A stretch of 13,110 nt of DNA. Origin: Microcella sp. GTDB lineage: Bacteria > Actinomycetota > Actinomycetes > Actinomycetales > Microbacteriaceae. The notes below the pieces were generated by a model that made no database searches, was not told where the DNA came from, and saw nothing but the letters and a program-made list of their open reading frames with translations. The translations under genes and the position numbers were made by a program. The stretch lies in the NCBI GenBank assembly GCA_020216895.1, contig JAIWOM010000019.1, positions 1 to 13,110 on the forward strand, read 5' to 3'. Below are positions 6,357 to 13,110 of this stretch, in pieces (the stretch's first letter is position 1; each line of letters opens with the position of its first letter).

Positions 6357-8498
6357 GTGGCCCAGACCGGCCAGCGTCAGAAGAAGGCGTCGCCCGCACG
6401 CGGGGGCGCCACGCGCCGCCGGCGCCCGCTCGATGAGCAGGGCATCATCCCGATCCTGGCGCGCGCCGTGCGCGAGGTCGAGAACGCCGCCGAGCGCGGC
6501 GCGAAGGTCAGCCCCTCCAACCGCACCAAGTTCCAGGTGGCCGCCCTCCTGGTGCGCGAGGAGCGGGCGCGCGTGAAGGATGACCGCGAGGTTCCGGAGA
6601 GCGAGCGCACCGAGGTGCTGAAGCGCCTCGATGGCCTGGCGAGCATCATGGCGAAGACGGCGGCGCGCGACACCTCGCTGATCGCTCTGCTCGCCCCGGA
6701 GGCCAAGGTCAGCGACGCGGCGAAGGCCCTGCGGCGCGACATGCTGCTCGCCTCGGGCGCCGAGCTCGAGCCCGACGATCTGCTCATCGTCTCCGAGCCC
6801 GCGCCGGTGGCCCCGGAGGTCGCCAAGCAGGTGGTTCCGAAGTCGGTCAAGCAGGCGCAGCTCGCCAACCCCTTCCTCGCGCCCGATCTCTCGGCGCTGA
6901 CCCCGCCCGCCCCGACGGCGGGCCGCCTCTCGAACTGGGAGCTCATCGAGCCGCTGTTCCGCTCGTTCGAGTACGGCGCGGGCGGCCAGGCGGCATCCAT
7001 GTCGCTGCCCGAGACCGGCTCGCTCGTCACGCCGGGCGGCATGGAGCTCATGCGCCACCAGGCGCGGCTCATCGAGAGCGTGCGCCGCGGCCACCGCACC
7101 TTCCTGCTGGCGGATGAGCCGGGCCTCGGCAAGACCGCCCAGGCGCTCATGGCGGCGAACGTGGCCCACGCCTTCCCGCTGCTGGTCGTCGTGCCGAACG
7201 TCGTGAAGACGAACTGGGCGCGCGAGGTGCAGCGCTGGATCCCGCAGCGCAGCTCCACCGTCGTGCACGGCGATGGTGAAGACCTGGACGCGTTCGCCGA
7301 TGTCGTCATCGTCAACTACGAGATCCTCGACCGCCACGTCGGCTGGCTCGGCCGCTTCGGCTTCAAAGGCATGGTGGTCGACGAGGCGCACTTCATCAAG
7401 AACGCCACCTCGCAGCGCTCGCGGCATGTCCAGTCGCTGGCCCAGAGCATCCGCGTGCTGCACCCGAAGGCGCTCATGATGGCGCTGACCGGCACCCCGC
7501 TGATCAACCAGATCGAGGACTTCCGGATGATCTGGAAGTTCCTCGGCTGGATCGACGACAAGAAGCCGCTCGGCCGCCTCATGTCGGCGCTCGAGGAGAC
7601 GGGACTCACCCCGGCGGATCCGGGCTTCTTCGCGGCGGCGCGCGAGTGCGTCATCGAGATGGGCATCGTGCGCCGCAAGAAGGTGGATGTCGCTGCCGAC
7701 ATCCCCGCGCGCCGCATCGCCGACATCCCCGTCGAGCTCGACGACGAGGCCGCGCGGTCGATCCGCGCTTCGGAGGAGGCGCTCATCGGGCGGCTCGTCG
7801 AGCGCTACCGCCGCGTGGTCGCCGCGCGCGAGGTGCCCCCGATGGGCATCGACCACGACCTCATCCGCCTGGTCGCCTCGGCCGAGCTGGAGGAGTCGAA
7901 GCAGGCGAGCGGTGGCGACAACGTCTTCACGATGGTGCGGCGCATCGGTACGGCGAAGGCCGTGCTCGCGGCCGACTACACCGCGCAGCTGGCCCGCAAC
8001 GTCGGCAAGGTCGTGTTCTTCGCCAAGCACATCGATGTCATGGATGCGGCGGAGGCGCACTTCGCGGCGGCCGGGCTGCGCGCGGTGAGCATCCGCGGCG
8101 ACCAGACGCCGAAGGCGCGCCAGGAGGCGATCGACGGCTTCACGAACGACCCCGAGGTCAGCGTGATCGTCTGCTCGCTGTCGGCCGCCGGCGTCGGCAT
8201 CAACCTGCAGGCCGCGTCGAACGTGGTGCTCGCCGAGCTGTCGTGGACTTCCGCGGAGCAGACGCAGGCGATCGACCGCGTGCACCGCATCGGTCAGGAA
8301 CTGCCGGTGACGGCCTGGCGCATCCTCGCCGCACAGACGATCGACGCCCGCATCGCCGACTTGATCGACTCGAAGGCGGGTCTCGCGGCGCGGGCGCTCG
8401 ACGGCAGCGACGAGCAGGTCGTGGCCGAGGGCACCGTGCAGCTGCAGGCGCTCATCACGCTGCTCACCGAGGCGCTCACCGCTCGCGCCGGCCTCTAG
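6357..8498 (+). CDS. SNF2-family DEAD/DEAH-box helicase
   Basis: DNA-dependent ATPase of helicase superfamily 2, SNF2 branch, resembling SMARCAL1-like single-polypeptide remodellers; likely acts on DNA structures or DNA-bound proteins. 713 aa. The start is the GTG at 6357 with GAGGAG at 6346-6351, five bases upstream. The first ~230 residues are a basic tail (QKKASPARGGATRRRRP) and a helical, charged region I cannot assign. The N-lobe carries motif I DEPGLGKT (253-260), VVPNVVKTNW (Ia), DEAH (342-345) and TGTP (378-381). The C-lobe holds SLSAAGVGINLQAASNV (motif V) and QAIDRVHRIGQ (motif VI, 637-647). There is no SWIM zinc domain and no linked nuclease. The stop overlaps the stop of the convergent gene within CTAG. 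The superfamily call is certain; the biological role is open. Confidence 0.93.
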   Translation: MAQTGQRQKKASPARGGATRRRRPLDEQGIIPILARAVREVENAAERGAKVSPSNRTKFQVAALLVREERARVKDDREVPESERTEVLKRLDGLASIMAKTAARDTSLIALLAPEAKVSDAAKALRRDMLLASGAELEPDDLLIVSEPAPVAPEVAKQVVPKSVKQAQLANPFLAPDLSALTPPAPTAGRLSNWELIEPLFRSFEYGAGGQAASMSLPETGSLVTPGGMELMRHQARLIESVRRGHRTFLLADEPGLGKTAQALMAANVAHAFPLLVVVPNVVKTNWAREVQRWIPQRSSTVVHGDGEDLDAFADVVIVNYEILDRHVGWLGRFGFKGMVVDEAHFIKNATSQRSRHVQSLAQSIRVLHPKALMMALTGTPLINQIEDFRMIWKFLGWIDDKKPLGRLMSALEETGLTPADPGFFAAARECVIEMGIVRRKKVDVAADIPARRIADIPVELDDEAARSIRASEEALIGRLVERYRRVVAAREVPPMGIDHDLIRLVASAELEESKQASGGDNVFTMVRRIGTAKAVLAADYTAQLARNVGKVVFFAKHIDVMDAAEAHFAAAGLRAVSIRGDQTPKARQEAIDGFTNDPEVSVIVCSLSAAGVGINLQAASNVVLAELSWTSAEQTQAIDRVHRIGQELPVTAWRILAAQTIDARIADLIDSKAGLAARALDGSDEQVVAEGTVQLQALITLLTEALTARAGL

Positions 8499-9067
8499 CC
8501 GTCGGCGGTGGACGGCGTCGCCGCGGTGATCGTGCGGCAGTGCGTCGCCTGACGGAGTGCGACGTCGCGGCTCACGGCACGTCGGTCGCCGCTGACGTAG
8601 TCGCGAGTGCTCCAGTGGATGATCGGCTCCCGAGGCTCAGGAACGCGCCAGCGACGGGCGAGCAGGGCGGGTGACGGAGGGGAGACCGCGTCGCTGCGGA
8701 GGCAGACGTGCAGCGGCTCGTTGACCCCGAACACCGGCATGGGTCCGCGGTTCGTCTCCGCGTCCCGCTCGAGACCCGCGATGTCGTCGAGGAACTGCAC
8801 GGCACTGACGCATGCCAGGGGACCCCCGAAACGCCACGCAAGTCGGACGACGGCGGGTGTCGCTGGTGTGCAGTACCAGCCCTGCCGAACGGCTTGCAGA
8901 GCGCCGCGGCGCAGCAGAACCTCAAGGGCGACCTGGTCGACGTCGAGGGATCGCAGTTCTCGCGTCGAGATGATGCCACCCGTTTGTGCGAGCCGTGCCA
9001 ATACCGGTCGTGGCAGAACCCCCGTGCCGTGCGGCGGACCGCTGTAACGATTAGTCAGTCGGAGCAT
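8495..9067 (-). CDS. AbiEi-like winged-helix protein, C-terminally truncated
   Basis: 190-aa protein resembling the N-terminal part of actinobacterial proteins annotated as type IV toxin-antitoxin AbiEi-family antitoxin-domain proteins. Residues about 17-66 form the expected winged helix: VLARLAQTGGIISTRELRSL, then LLRRGALQAVRQGWYCTP. A middle domain follows with ACVSAVQ, LHVCLRSD and PIIHWSTRDYV. Relatives I know of are usually about 300 aa and continue into a DUF559/Vsr-like nuclease fold; here the protein stops soon after DVALRQATHCRTITAA. No AbiEii nucleotidyltransferase toxin partner is adjacent. The start is ATG 9067 with GAGG eight bases upstream. Its TAG stop interlocks with the helicase stop. 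Third codon positions look less G/C-rich than in neighbours by eye, which may mean decay or acquisition. It could be a functional short DNA-binding protein or a remnant. Confidence 0.6.
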   Translation of the reverse strand: MLRLTNRYSGPPHGTGVLPRPVLARLAQTGGIISTRELRSLDVDQVALEVLLRRGALQAVRQGWYCTPATPAVVRLAWRFGGPLACVSAVQFLDDIAGLERDAETNRGPMPVFGVNEPLHVCLRSDAVSPPSPALLARRWRVPEPREPIIHWSTRDYVSGDRRAVSRDVALRQATHCRTITAATPSTADG

Positions 9068-9219
9068 CTCCCGATCCTCGTGCGTCTATCCGGCTAGCGA
9101 ATCGAGGCCCACCTGATCGTGTGATGCGGGTGTCGCTCGTCGCCCGCGGTGAGGAGCAGTGAGGGCCGGGCCCGGGGGTCGGGGCCGCGGTCGGGGGTTG
9201 CTCGGGGCGAGGCTTCGTG

Positions 9220-9325
9220 GACTCGTGAATCGACGGAATGGTGACCGATAGTGCCCGCTGAGAGTCGTGAATCGACGGAGTGGTGACCGATAGTGCCCGC
9301 TGAGACTCGTGAATCGACGGAATGG
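9220..9325 (+). repeat. 42-bp tandem direct repeat, about 2.5 copies
   Basis: Units at 9220-9261, 9262-9303 and a partial 9304-9325. Each begins GA(C/G)TCGTGAATCGACGG, continues (A)(A/G)TGGTGACC and ends GATAGTGCCCGCTGA. Units 1 and 2 differ at only two positions, the third base and the A/G near base 19. The third copy diverges after AATGG. The near identity in non-coding DNA suggests recent duplication or active maintenance. It belongs to no repeat family I can name. Confidence 0.9.
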
Positions 9326-9357
9326 GTGGGGGCGCGGGTTCCGTGGATTCACGAGTC
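9304..9357. repeat. Inverted repeat closing the 42-bp array (19-bp arms)
   Basis: The left arm GACTCGTGAATCGACGGAA (9304-9322) is the head of the third direct repeat. The right arm TTCCGTGGATTCACGAGTC (9339-9357) is its reverse complement except at one position. The 16-nt loop is very G-rich (TGGGTGGGGGCGCGGG). RNA from either strand could fold into a long stem. There is no T-run after it on either strand, so it is not a standard intrinsic terminator. Confidence 0.85.
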
Positions 9358-9393
9358 CGCGCGAAGGGAGAGCGGATAGAGCGGTGCAGGGTC

Positions 9394-9409
9394 GTCTGCC
9401 GGCGCAGAC
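9394..9409. other. Small perfect hairpin downstream of maltokinase
   Basis: GTCTGC-CGGC-GCAGAC, a perfect 6-bp stem with a 4-nt loop, 77 nt beyond the maltokinase stop. Flanking GCGGT (9381-9385) and ACCGC (9408-9412) could add outer pairing. It might help end the maltokinase transcript, but no U-tract follows. Confidence 0.35.
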
Positions 9410-9485
9410 CGCACTGGTCCAGGTTGCGGCGACTCGGACTCGCGGGGGCTCCAGCGATTGTCGGCGGGGGCGCCGGGGATGCGGG

Positions 9486-10856
<1,371 letters not shown>

Positions 10857-10863
10857 GTCCTCG

Positions 10864-10869
10864 ACCCTA
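10864..10869 (-). promoter_or_regulatory. -10 box of a leaderless maltokinase promoter
   Basis: The minus strand reads TAGGGT, then seven bases (cgaggac) and the ATG at 10856. The spacing puts the transcription start at or one base before the ATG. No -35 match is evident. It lies in the 58-bp gap after the upstream gene, so maltokinase need not depend on read-through. Confidence 0.45.
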
Positions 10870-10914
10870 CACAGCGGCCCGACCGCGGTGGCGAGCCGTG
10901 CCCGTCGCGGCGCG

Positions 10915-11799
10915 TCAGGCTCGTCGTGCGCGGAGGAACCCGTTCATCGCCGCCGTCAGGGGCGCGTCGATCGCGCGCGCGACGCCGTCGACCGATCGCA
11001 CCGGCGCCGCATGCCGCACGCTCGACACCAGCCACGCGGCATCGGCCTCGGCCAGATCGGCGGGGGTCAGCGGTTCGACGACGGCCTCGAGCCCCCACTG
11101 GTGGGCGGCCGTGAACAGGTCGGCCTGCGTGGTTCCGGGCAGGATGCCCAGGGCATCCGGGGGCGTGCGCAGCCGGTCGCCCGTGCGCACCACCAGGGTC
11201 GCCGTCGGCCCCTCGAGCAGCAGGCCGTCGCTGGAGACGAACACGACATCATCGGCCCCGCGGCGCTGCGCCTCGCGCGCCGCCGCGCGGTTGATCGCGT
11301 AGGAGAGAGTCTTGGCGCCGGCGAGCAGCCAAGGACTGGTCGCGGCGACATCGCTGCGCAGCCCCCGGTCGAGCAGCACGACGTCGATGCCGTCGGTGCG
11401 CTCGCGGCGGAACGCGGGCGACACGGTGCCGTACGCCCAGCCGGTCGGGTCGGGATGCCCCTCGATGCCGCGCGTGAGCACGATCTTCACCCAGGCCTCG
11501 TCGTGGGCGGCGAGGCGGGCGGCGAGCGTGAGCACCGCATCCCGCCACAGCGCCCGGTCGGGAGCGGGCAGGTCGAGCATGCGGGCGGAGCGCTCGAAGC
11601 GGTCGAGGTGCAACTCGAAGGCCTGCGGGTGCCCGGCGCCGAGGCTGATCGTCTCGAAGATGCCGTCGCCGCGCGTGGCCGCGACGTCGAGCACCGACAG
11701 CTGCGGCTGCCCGGGGTCGGCGTCGATGAGCCGGCCCGCCGCAGCGGCCTCGCCGCCCGCGGAGGCGACGACGAGCAGCAGGTGCTCCTCAGCGCTCAC
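10915..11799 (-). CDS. pabC: 4-amino-4-deoxychorismate lyase (class IV aminotransferase fold)
   Basis: PLP enzyme that splits aminodeoxychorismate into p-aminobenzoate and pyruvate for folate synthesis; a D-amino-acid or branched-chain aminotransferase of the same fold is the alternative. 294 aa from GTG 11799. Seen: GDGIFET (44-50) near the N-terminus, the Schiff-base lysine Lys163 in AKTLSYAINR, cofactor-contacting Glu196 in LLLEGPTATLVV, and PPDALGILPGTTQADLF near the C-terminal third. GTG 11799 was chosen over GTG 11805 because AGGGAGG (11812-11806) is six bases before the former and directly abuts the latter. The start lies 15 bp after the stop of a small zinc-ribbon gene, suggesting co-transcription. 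No pabA or pabB is nearby. The fold is certain; the lyase activity is the likely reading. Confidence 0.8.
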   Translation of the reverse strand: MSAEEHLLLVVASAGGEAAAAGRLIDADPGQPQLSVLDVAATRGDGIFETISLGAGHPQAFELHLDRFERSARMLDLPAPDRALWRDAVLTLAARLAAHDEAWVKIVLTRGIEGHPDPTGWAYGTVSPAFRRERTDGIDVVLLDRGLRSDVAATSPWLLAGAKTLSYAINRAAAREAQRRGADDVVFVSSDGLLLEGPTATLVVRTGDRLRTPPDALGILPGTTQADLFTAAHQWGLEAVVEPLTPADLAEADAAWLVSSVRHAAPVRSVDGVARAIDAPLTAAMNGFLRARRA

Positions 11800-11805
11800 C
11801 GACAC

Positions 11806-11812
11806 CCTCCCT
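11806..11812 (-). promoter_or_regulatory. Ribosome binding site deciding the pabC start
   Basis: The minus strand reads AGGGAGG, a strong Shine-Dalgarno match six bases before GTG 11799. It touches GTG 11805, making that upstream codon an unlikely start. It fills most of the 15-bp gap between the two genes. Confidence 0.6.
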
Positions 11813-11814
11813 GC

Positions 11815-12024
11815 TCACGGGGTGAACGTATACCCGCAGCCGTCGTCGCGGCATTCGAACTGCGGCGGGTCAGGGTGGTGGACGACGCCGCCCAGAGCGA
11901 TCTCGCCGCGCAGGGCAGCACGGATGTGCGCCGGCTCGGGGTAGCCGTAGTGGATGGGCAGGGGTGCAGGCGTTCCGCATTGCGGACAGCTCGCCACTCC
12001 CGGCCCAGGGGCGGTGGTGTCCAT
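11815..12024 (-). CDS. Small zinc-ribbon-like hypothetical protein
   Basis: 69-aa protein of unknown function. Four cysteines are arranged as two pairs: CPQCG (Cys13, Cys16) near the start and C-x4-C (Cys58, Cys63) in FECRDDGCGYTF near the end, a layout that suggests one zinc ribbon. Between them lies a His/Pro-rich segment (PIHYGYPEP, VVHHPDPPQFE). There is no signal peptide or membrane segment. The ATG at 12024 has no Shine-Dalgarno sequence; a weak TGAACT hexamer sits six bases upstream, so leaderless expression is possible. It is 15 bp upstream of pabC on the same strand and 51 bp downstream of the Pr6Pr gene. Its content and codon use look genuine. I recall similar short Cys-pair proteins in actinobacteria but cannot name a family. 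Confidence 0.65.
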   Translation of the reverse strand: MDTTAPGPGVASCPQCGTPAPLPIHYGYPEPAHIRAALRGEIALGGVVHHPDPPQFECRDDGCGYTFTP

Positions 12025-12075
12025 GAGGACAGTTCAGCGCCCACTACCGACATTCGCAACTCGGCCGAACCTGCC

Positions 12076-12816
12076 TCAGCGCAGATCGCGCGGCACCACG
12101 GGGATCTGCCCGGTGTTGCGGCGACCGTGGCTGACTCCGCGCACGCCGCGCGTGTGCACGCGGTTGATCAGCACGGCCAGCGCCGCGAGCAGGATGATGA
12201 ACGCCGCGATCGCGACGACGTAGGTGACGACGCCCATGACACCGTTGGGCCCGTCCGGCTCGAGGAACGGGTACGGGTACCAGCCAGTCGCGCCACCGCG
12301 CAGCATCGTCACGCCCACCCAGATCAGCGGGTAGCTGACGGCGAGCCACATCGTGCTCCAGGCGATGCGCACGCGGCCGGGCGTGAGCAGCCAGTCGAGG
12401 GCGAAGTAGATGGGGATCACCACGTGGAGCACCTCGTTGGCCCAGGCCGGCCCGACGTAGCCGTCATCGTTGGGGATGTCGCGCAGCAGCAGGTTGTAGA
12501 CGACGCCGGTGACGATCGCGTAGGCGAAGGCGCTCGCGCGGATCGCCGTGTAGAGACGCGTGTCGCGGTCGAGCCGGAAGGCCATGATGCCGCCCGCGAT
12601 CATGACGACGATGTTGATCATCGCGGTCTGGATCGTGAAGAACGCGAAGTACTCGGTGGGCTCGAATCGCCCGACCGAGATCTGGTCGGTGATCTGCGTG
12701 ATCAGGGCGGCCAGCACGAGCAGGCCGGCGACGATGCTGATCACGCCGGCGATGTGGCGGAGGGTGGACAGGCGTGCGGTGGCGGCTTTCTCGCCGAGGG
12801 GGGACGTCACGGTCAC
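12076..12816 (-). CDS. Pr6Pr family membrane protein
   Basis: Predicted six-pass membrane protein of the Pr6Pr (FAR-17a/AIG1-like) group, function unknown. 246 aa from GTG 12816. Hydrophobic segments begin at HIAGVISIVAGLLVLAALIT (about 21-42), then AFFTIQTAMINIVVMIAGG, ASAFAYAIVTGVVYNLLL, VLHVVIPIYFALDWLL, WLAVSYPLIWVGVTML and VVAIAAFIILLAALAVLI. Family-typical polar marks are visible: the FFTIQT motif, ANEVLHVVIPIYFALDWLL, and GWYPYPFLEP before the last span. The frame stays open to ATG 12870, but GTG 12816 is preferred because an extended -10 box ends seven bases before it, and the extra 18 residues include AT-rich, non-coding-looking DNA. It diverges from the NUDIX gene and precedes the zinc-ribbon and pabC genes on the same strand. 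Confidence 0.83.
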   Translation of the reverse strand: MTVTSPLGEKAATARLSTLRHIAGVISIVAGLLVLAALITQITDQISVGRFEPTEYFAFFTIQTAMINIVVMIAGGIMAFRLDRDTRLYTAIRASAFAYAIVTGVVYNLLLRDIPNDDGYVGPAWANEVLHVVIPIYFALDWLLTPGRVRIAWSTMWLAVSYPLIWVGVTMLRGGATGWYPYPFLEPDGPNGVMGVVTYVVAIAAFIILLAALAVLINRVHTRGVRGVSHGRRNTGQIPVVPRDLR

Positions 12817-12834
12817 TTGCTCGACGCTAGCAAG
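12816..12834. repeat. Inverted repeat over the Pr6Pr promoter
   Basis: CTTGCT-CGACGCT-AGCAAG, perfect 6-bp arms with a 7-bp centre, covering the -10 box and the predicted transcription start. A second small dyad, CCGCA-TGATTTT-TGCGG, lies at 12849-12865 in the AT-rich part of the gap. The position would suit a repressor site; no regulator gene is in view. Confidence 0.4.
12824..12832 (-). promoter_or_regulatory. Extended -10 box of a leaderless Pr6Pr promoter
   Basis: The minus strand reads TGC-TAGCGT, an extended -10 (TGN plus TANNNT), followed by seven bases and the GTG at 12816. The DNA just upstream (12831-12862) is unusually A/T-rich for this window, as expected for a promoter. Confidence 0.5.
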
Positions 12835-12925
12835 AAAATTGCATTCCGCCGCATGATTTTTGCGGAGCATCCCTCATCTGACCAGGGCTTTCGTGACGGG
12901 GCGACGGATGCGAGCGGTGCCCGCC

Positions 12926-12931
12926 TAGGGT
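12926..12931 (+). promoter_or_regulatory. -10 box of a leaderless NUDIX gene promoter
   Basis: TAGGGT followed by exactly six bases (ggcctc) and the GTG at 12938. No Shine-Dalgarno sequence precedes the GTG. No convincing -35 box is seen. Confidence 0.45.
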
Positions 12932-12937
12932 GGCCTC

Positions 12938-13110
12938 GTGCCCATGTTCGACGTCTGCGTGGTGTACCTCGTGCGCGAGGTGCCGGGGCCCGACGGCCCG
13001 CGGTCGGAGGTGCTGCTGGGCCGCAAGCGCACCGGGCTCGGCACCGATCGCATCGTGGGGCCGGGCGGCAAGCTCGAGCCGGGGGAGTCGCCGGCGCAGG
13101 CCGCGGCGCG
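12938..13110 (+). CDS. NUDIX hydrolase, probable 8-oxo-dGTP diphosphatase (N-terminal part)
   Basis: Start of a MutT/MTH1-type NUDIX enzyme that cleaves nucleoside diphosphate-X substrates, likely cleaning oxidised dGTP from the pool. 57 full codons are present before the window ends. A beta strand FDVCVVYLV is followed by EVLLGRKRTGLGTDRIVGPGGKLEPGE. The NUDIX box G-x5-E-x7-R is in register (Gly44, Glu50, Arg58 at the very edge); the downstream EExG portion is not visible. The run GLGTDRIVGPGGK resembles MTH1 more than classic MutT. The GTG at 12938 fits the -10 spacing; ATG 12944 is the alternative. It diverges from Pr6Pr across a 121-bp gap. Confidence 0.82.
   Translation, partial: MPMFDVCVVYLVREVPGPDGPRSEVLLGRKRTGLGTDRIVGPGGKLEPGESPAQAAA

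Larger units (their letters stand above)
9068..9485. other. Non-coding stretch holding a repeat block
   Basis: 418 bp between the maltokinase stop and the start of the AbiEi-like gene. It holds, from left to right: the upstream region of the AbiEi-like gene (a weak minus-strand TAGACG near 9081-9090), a G-rich segment at about 9140-9215, a 42-bp tandem repeat with an inverted end copy (9220-9357), and a small hairpin at 9394-9409. I see no gene with convincing codon use on either strand; frames are open only because the DNA is GC-rich. Confidence 0.6.

Noticed and set aside
6183-8285. Long open frame on the minus strand (about 700 codons) opposite the helicase.
   Set aside because: Arg/Leu/Asp/His-rich low-complexity translation typical of the antisense of a GC-rich gene; the plus strand has complete helicase motifs.
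9220-9357. A CRISPR array.
   Set aside because: The repeats are contiguous 42-bp copies with no unique spacers, and no cas gene is present.
9086-9430. 14-residue protein repeat encoded on the minus strand by the 42-bp units.
   Set aside because: 42 is a multiple of three, so any frame gives a peptide repeat; no ribosome site or coding-like codon use supports translation.

Overview
This is a very GC-rich (roughly 70% by eye), densely packed bacterial chromosome segment from an actinomycete. Several features suggest Microbacteriaceae or a near relative: strong G/C bias at codon third positions, frequent GTG starts, TANNNT -10 boxes placed 6-7 nt before start codons (leaderless genes), a maltokinase of the GlgE trehalose-to-glucan pathway, and a Pr6Pr-type membrane protein. 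The family assignment is inference; no rRNA or marker gene is present. I see no tRNA, rRNA, CRISPR array, insertion sequence or phage gene.

Layout. 1-645 (minus): N-terminal half of an M20 zinc peptidase, cut by the window edge and divergent from 702-2588 (plus), a DUF2207 membrane protein with a glycine-rich tail. 2752-5191 (plus): a compact three-gene amino-acid ABC importer (lipoprotein SBP, permease, ATPase) with overlapping stop/start codons. 5244-6119 (minus): a homocysteine S-methyltransferase, convergent with the importer. 6357-8498 (plus): an SNF2-family helicase, preceded by a promoter and a coding-like 32-codon leader ORF. 8495-9067 (minus): a short AbiEi-like winged-helix protein without the usual C-terminal nuclease region; its stop codon interlocks with the helicase stop. 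9068-9485: non-coding, with a 42-bp tandem repeat and an inverted copy forming a 19-bp imperfect stem. 9486-12816 (minus): maltokinase, aminodeoxychorismate lyase, a 69-aa zinc-ribbon-like protein and a Pr6Pr membrane protein. 12938-13110 (plus): start of a NUDIX hydrolase, cut by the window edge.

Most genes are housekeeping or accessory metabolism: amino-acid uptake, methionine salvage, folate (pABA) synthesis, alpha-glucan synthesis, nucleotide sanitation and DNA remodelling. The importer and the homocysteine methyltransferase could act together in methionine or S-methylmethionine use, but that is inference from adjacency. The least ordinary parts are the repeat block at 9220-9357, the leader ORF before the helicase, the truncated AbiEi-like gene, and the consistent leaderless promoter architecture. 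I did not find a convincing complete new defence or mobile system here.
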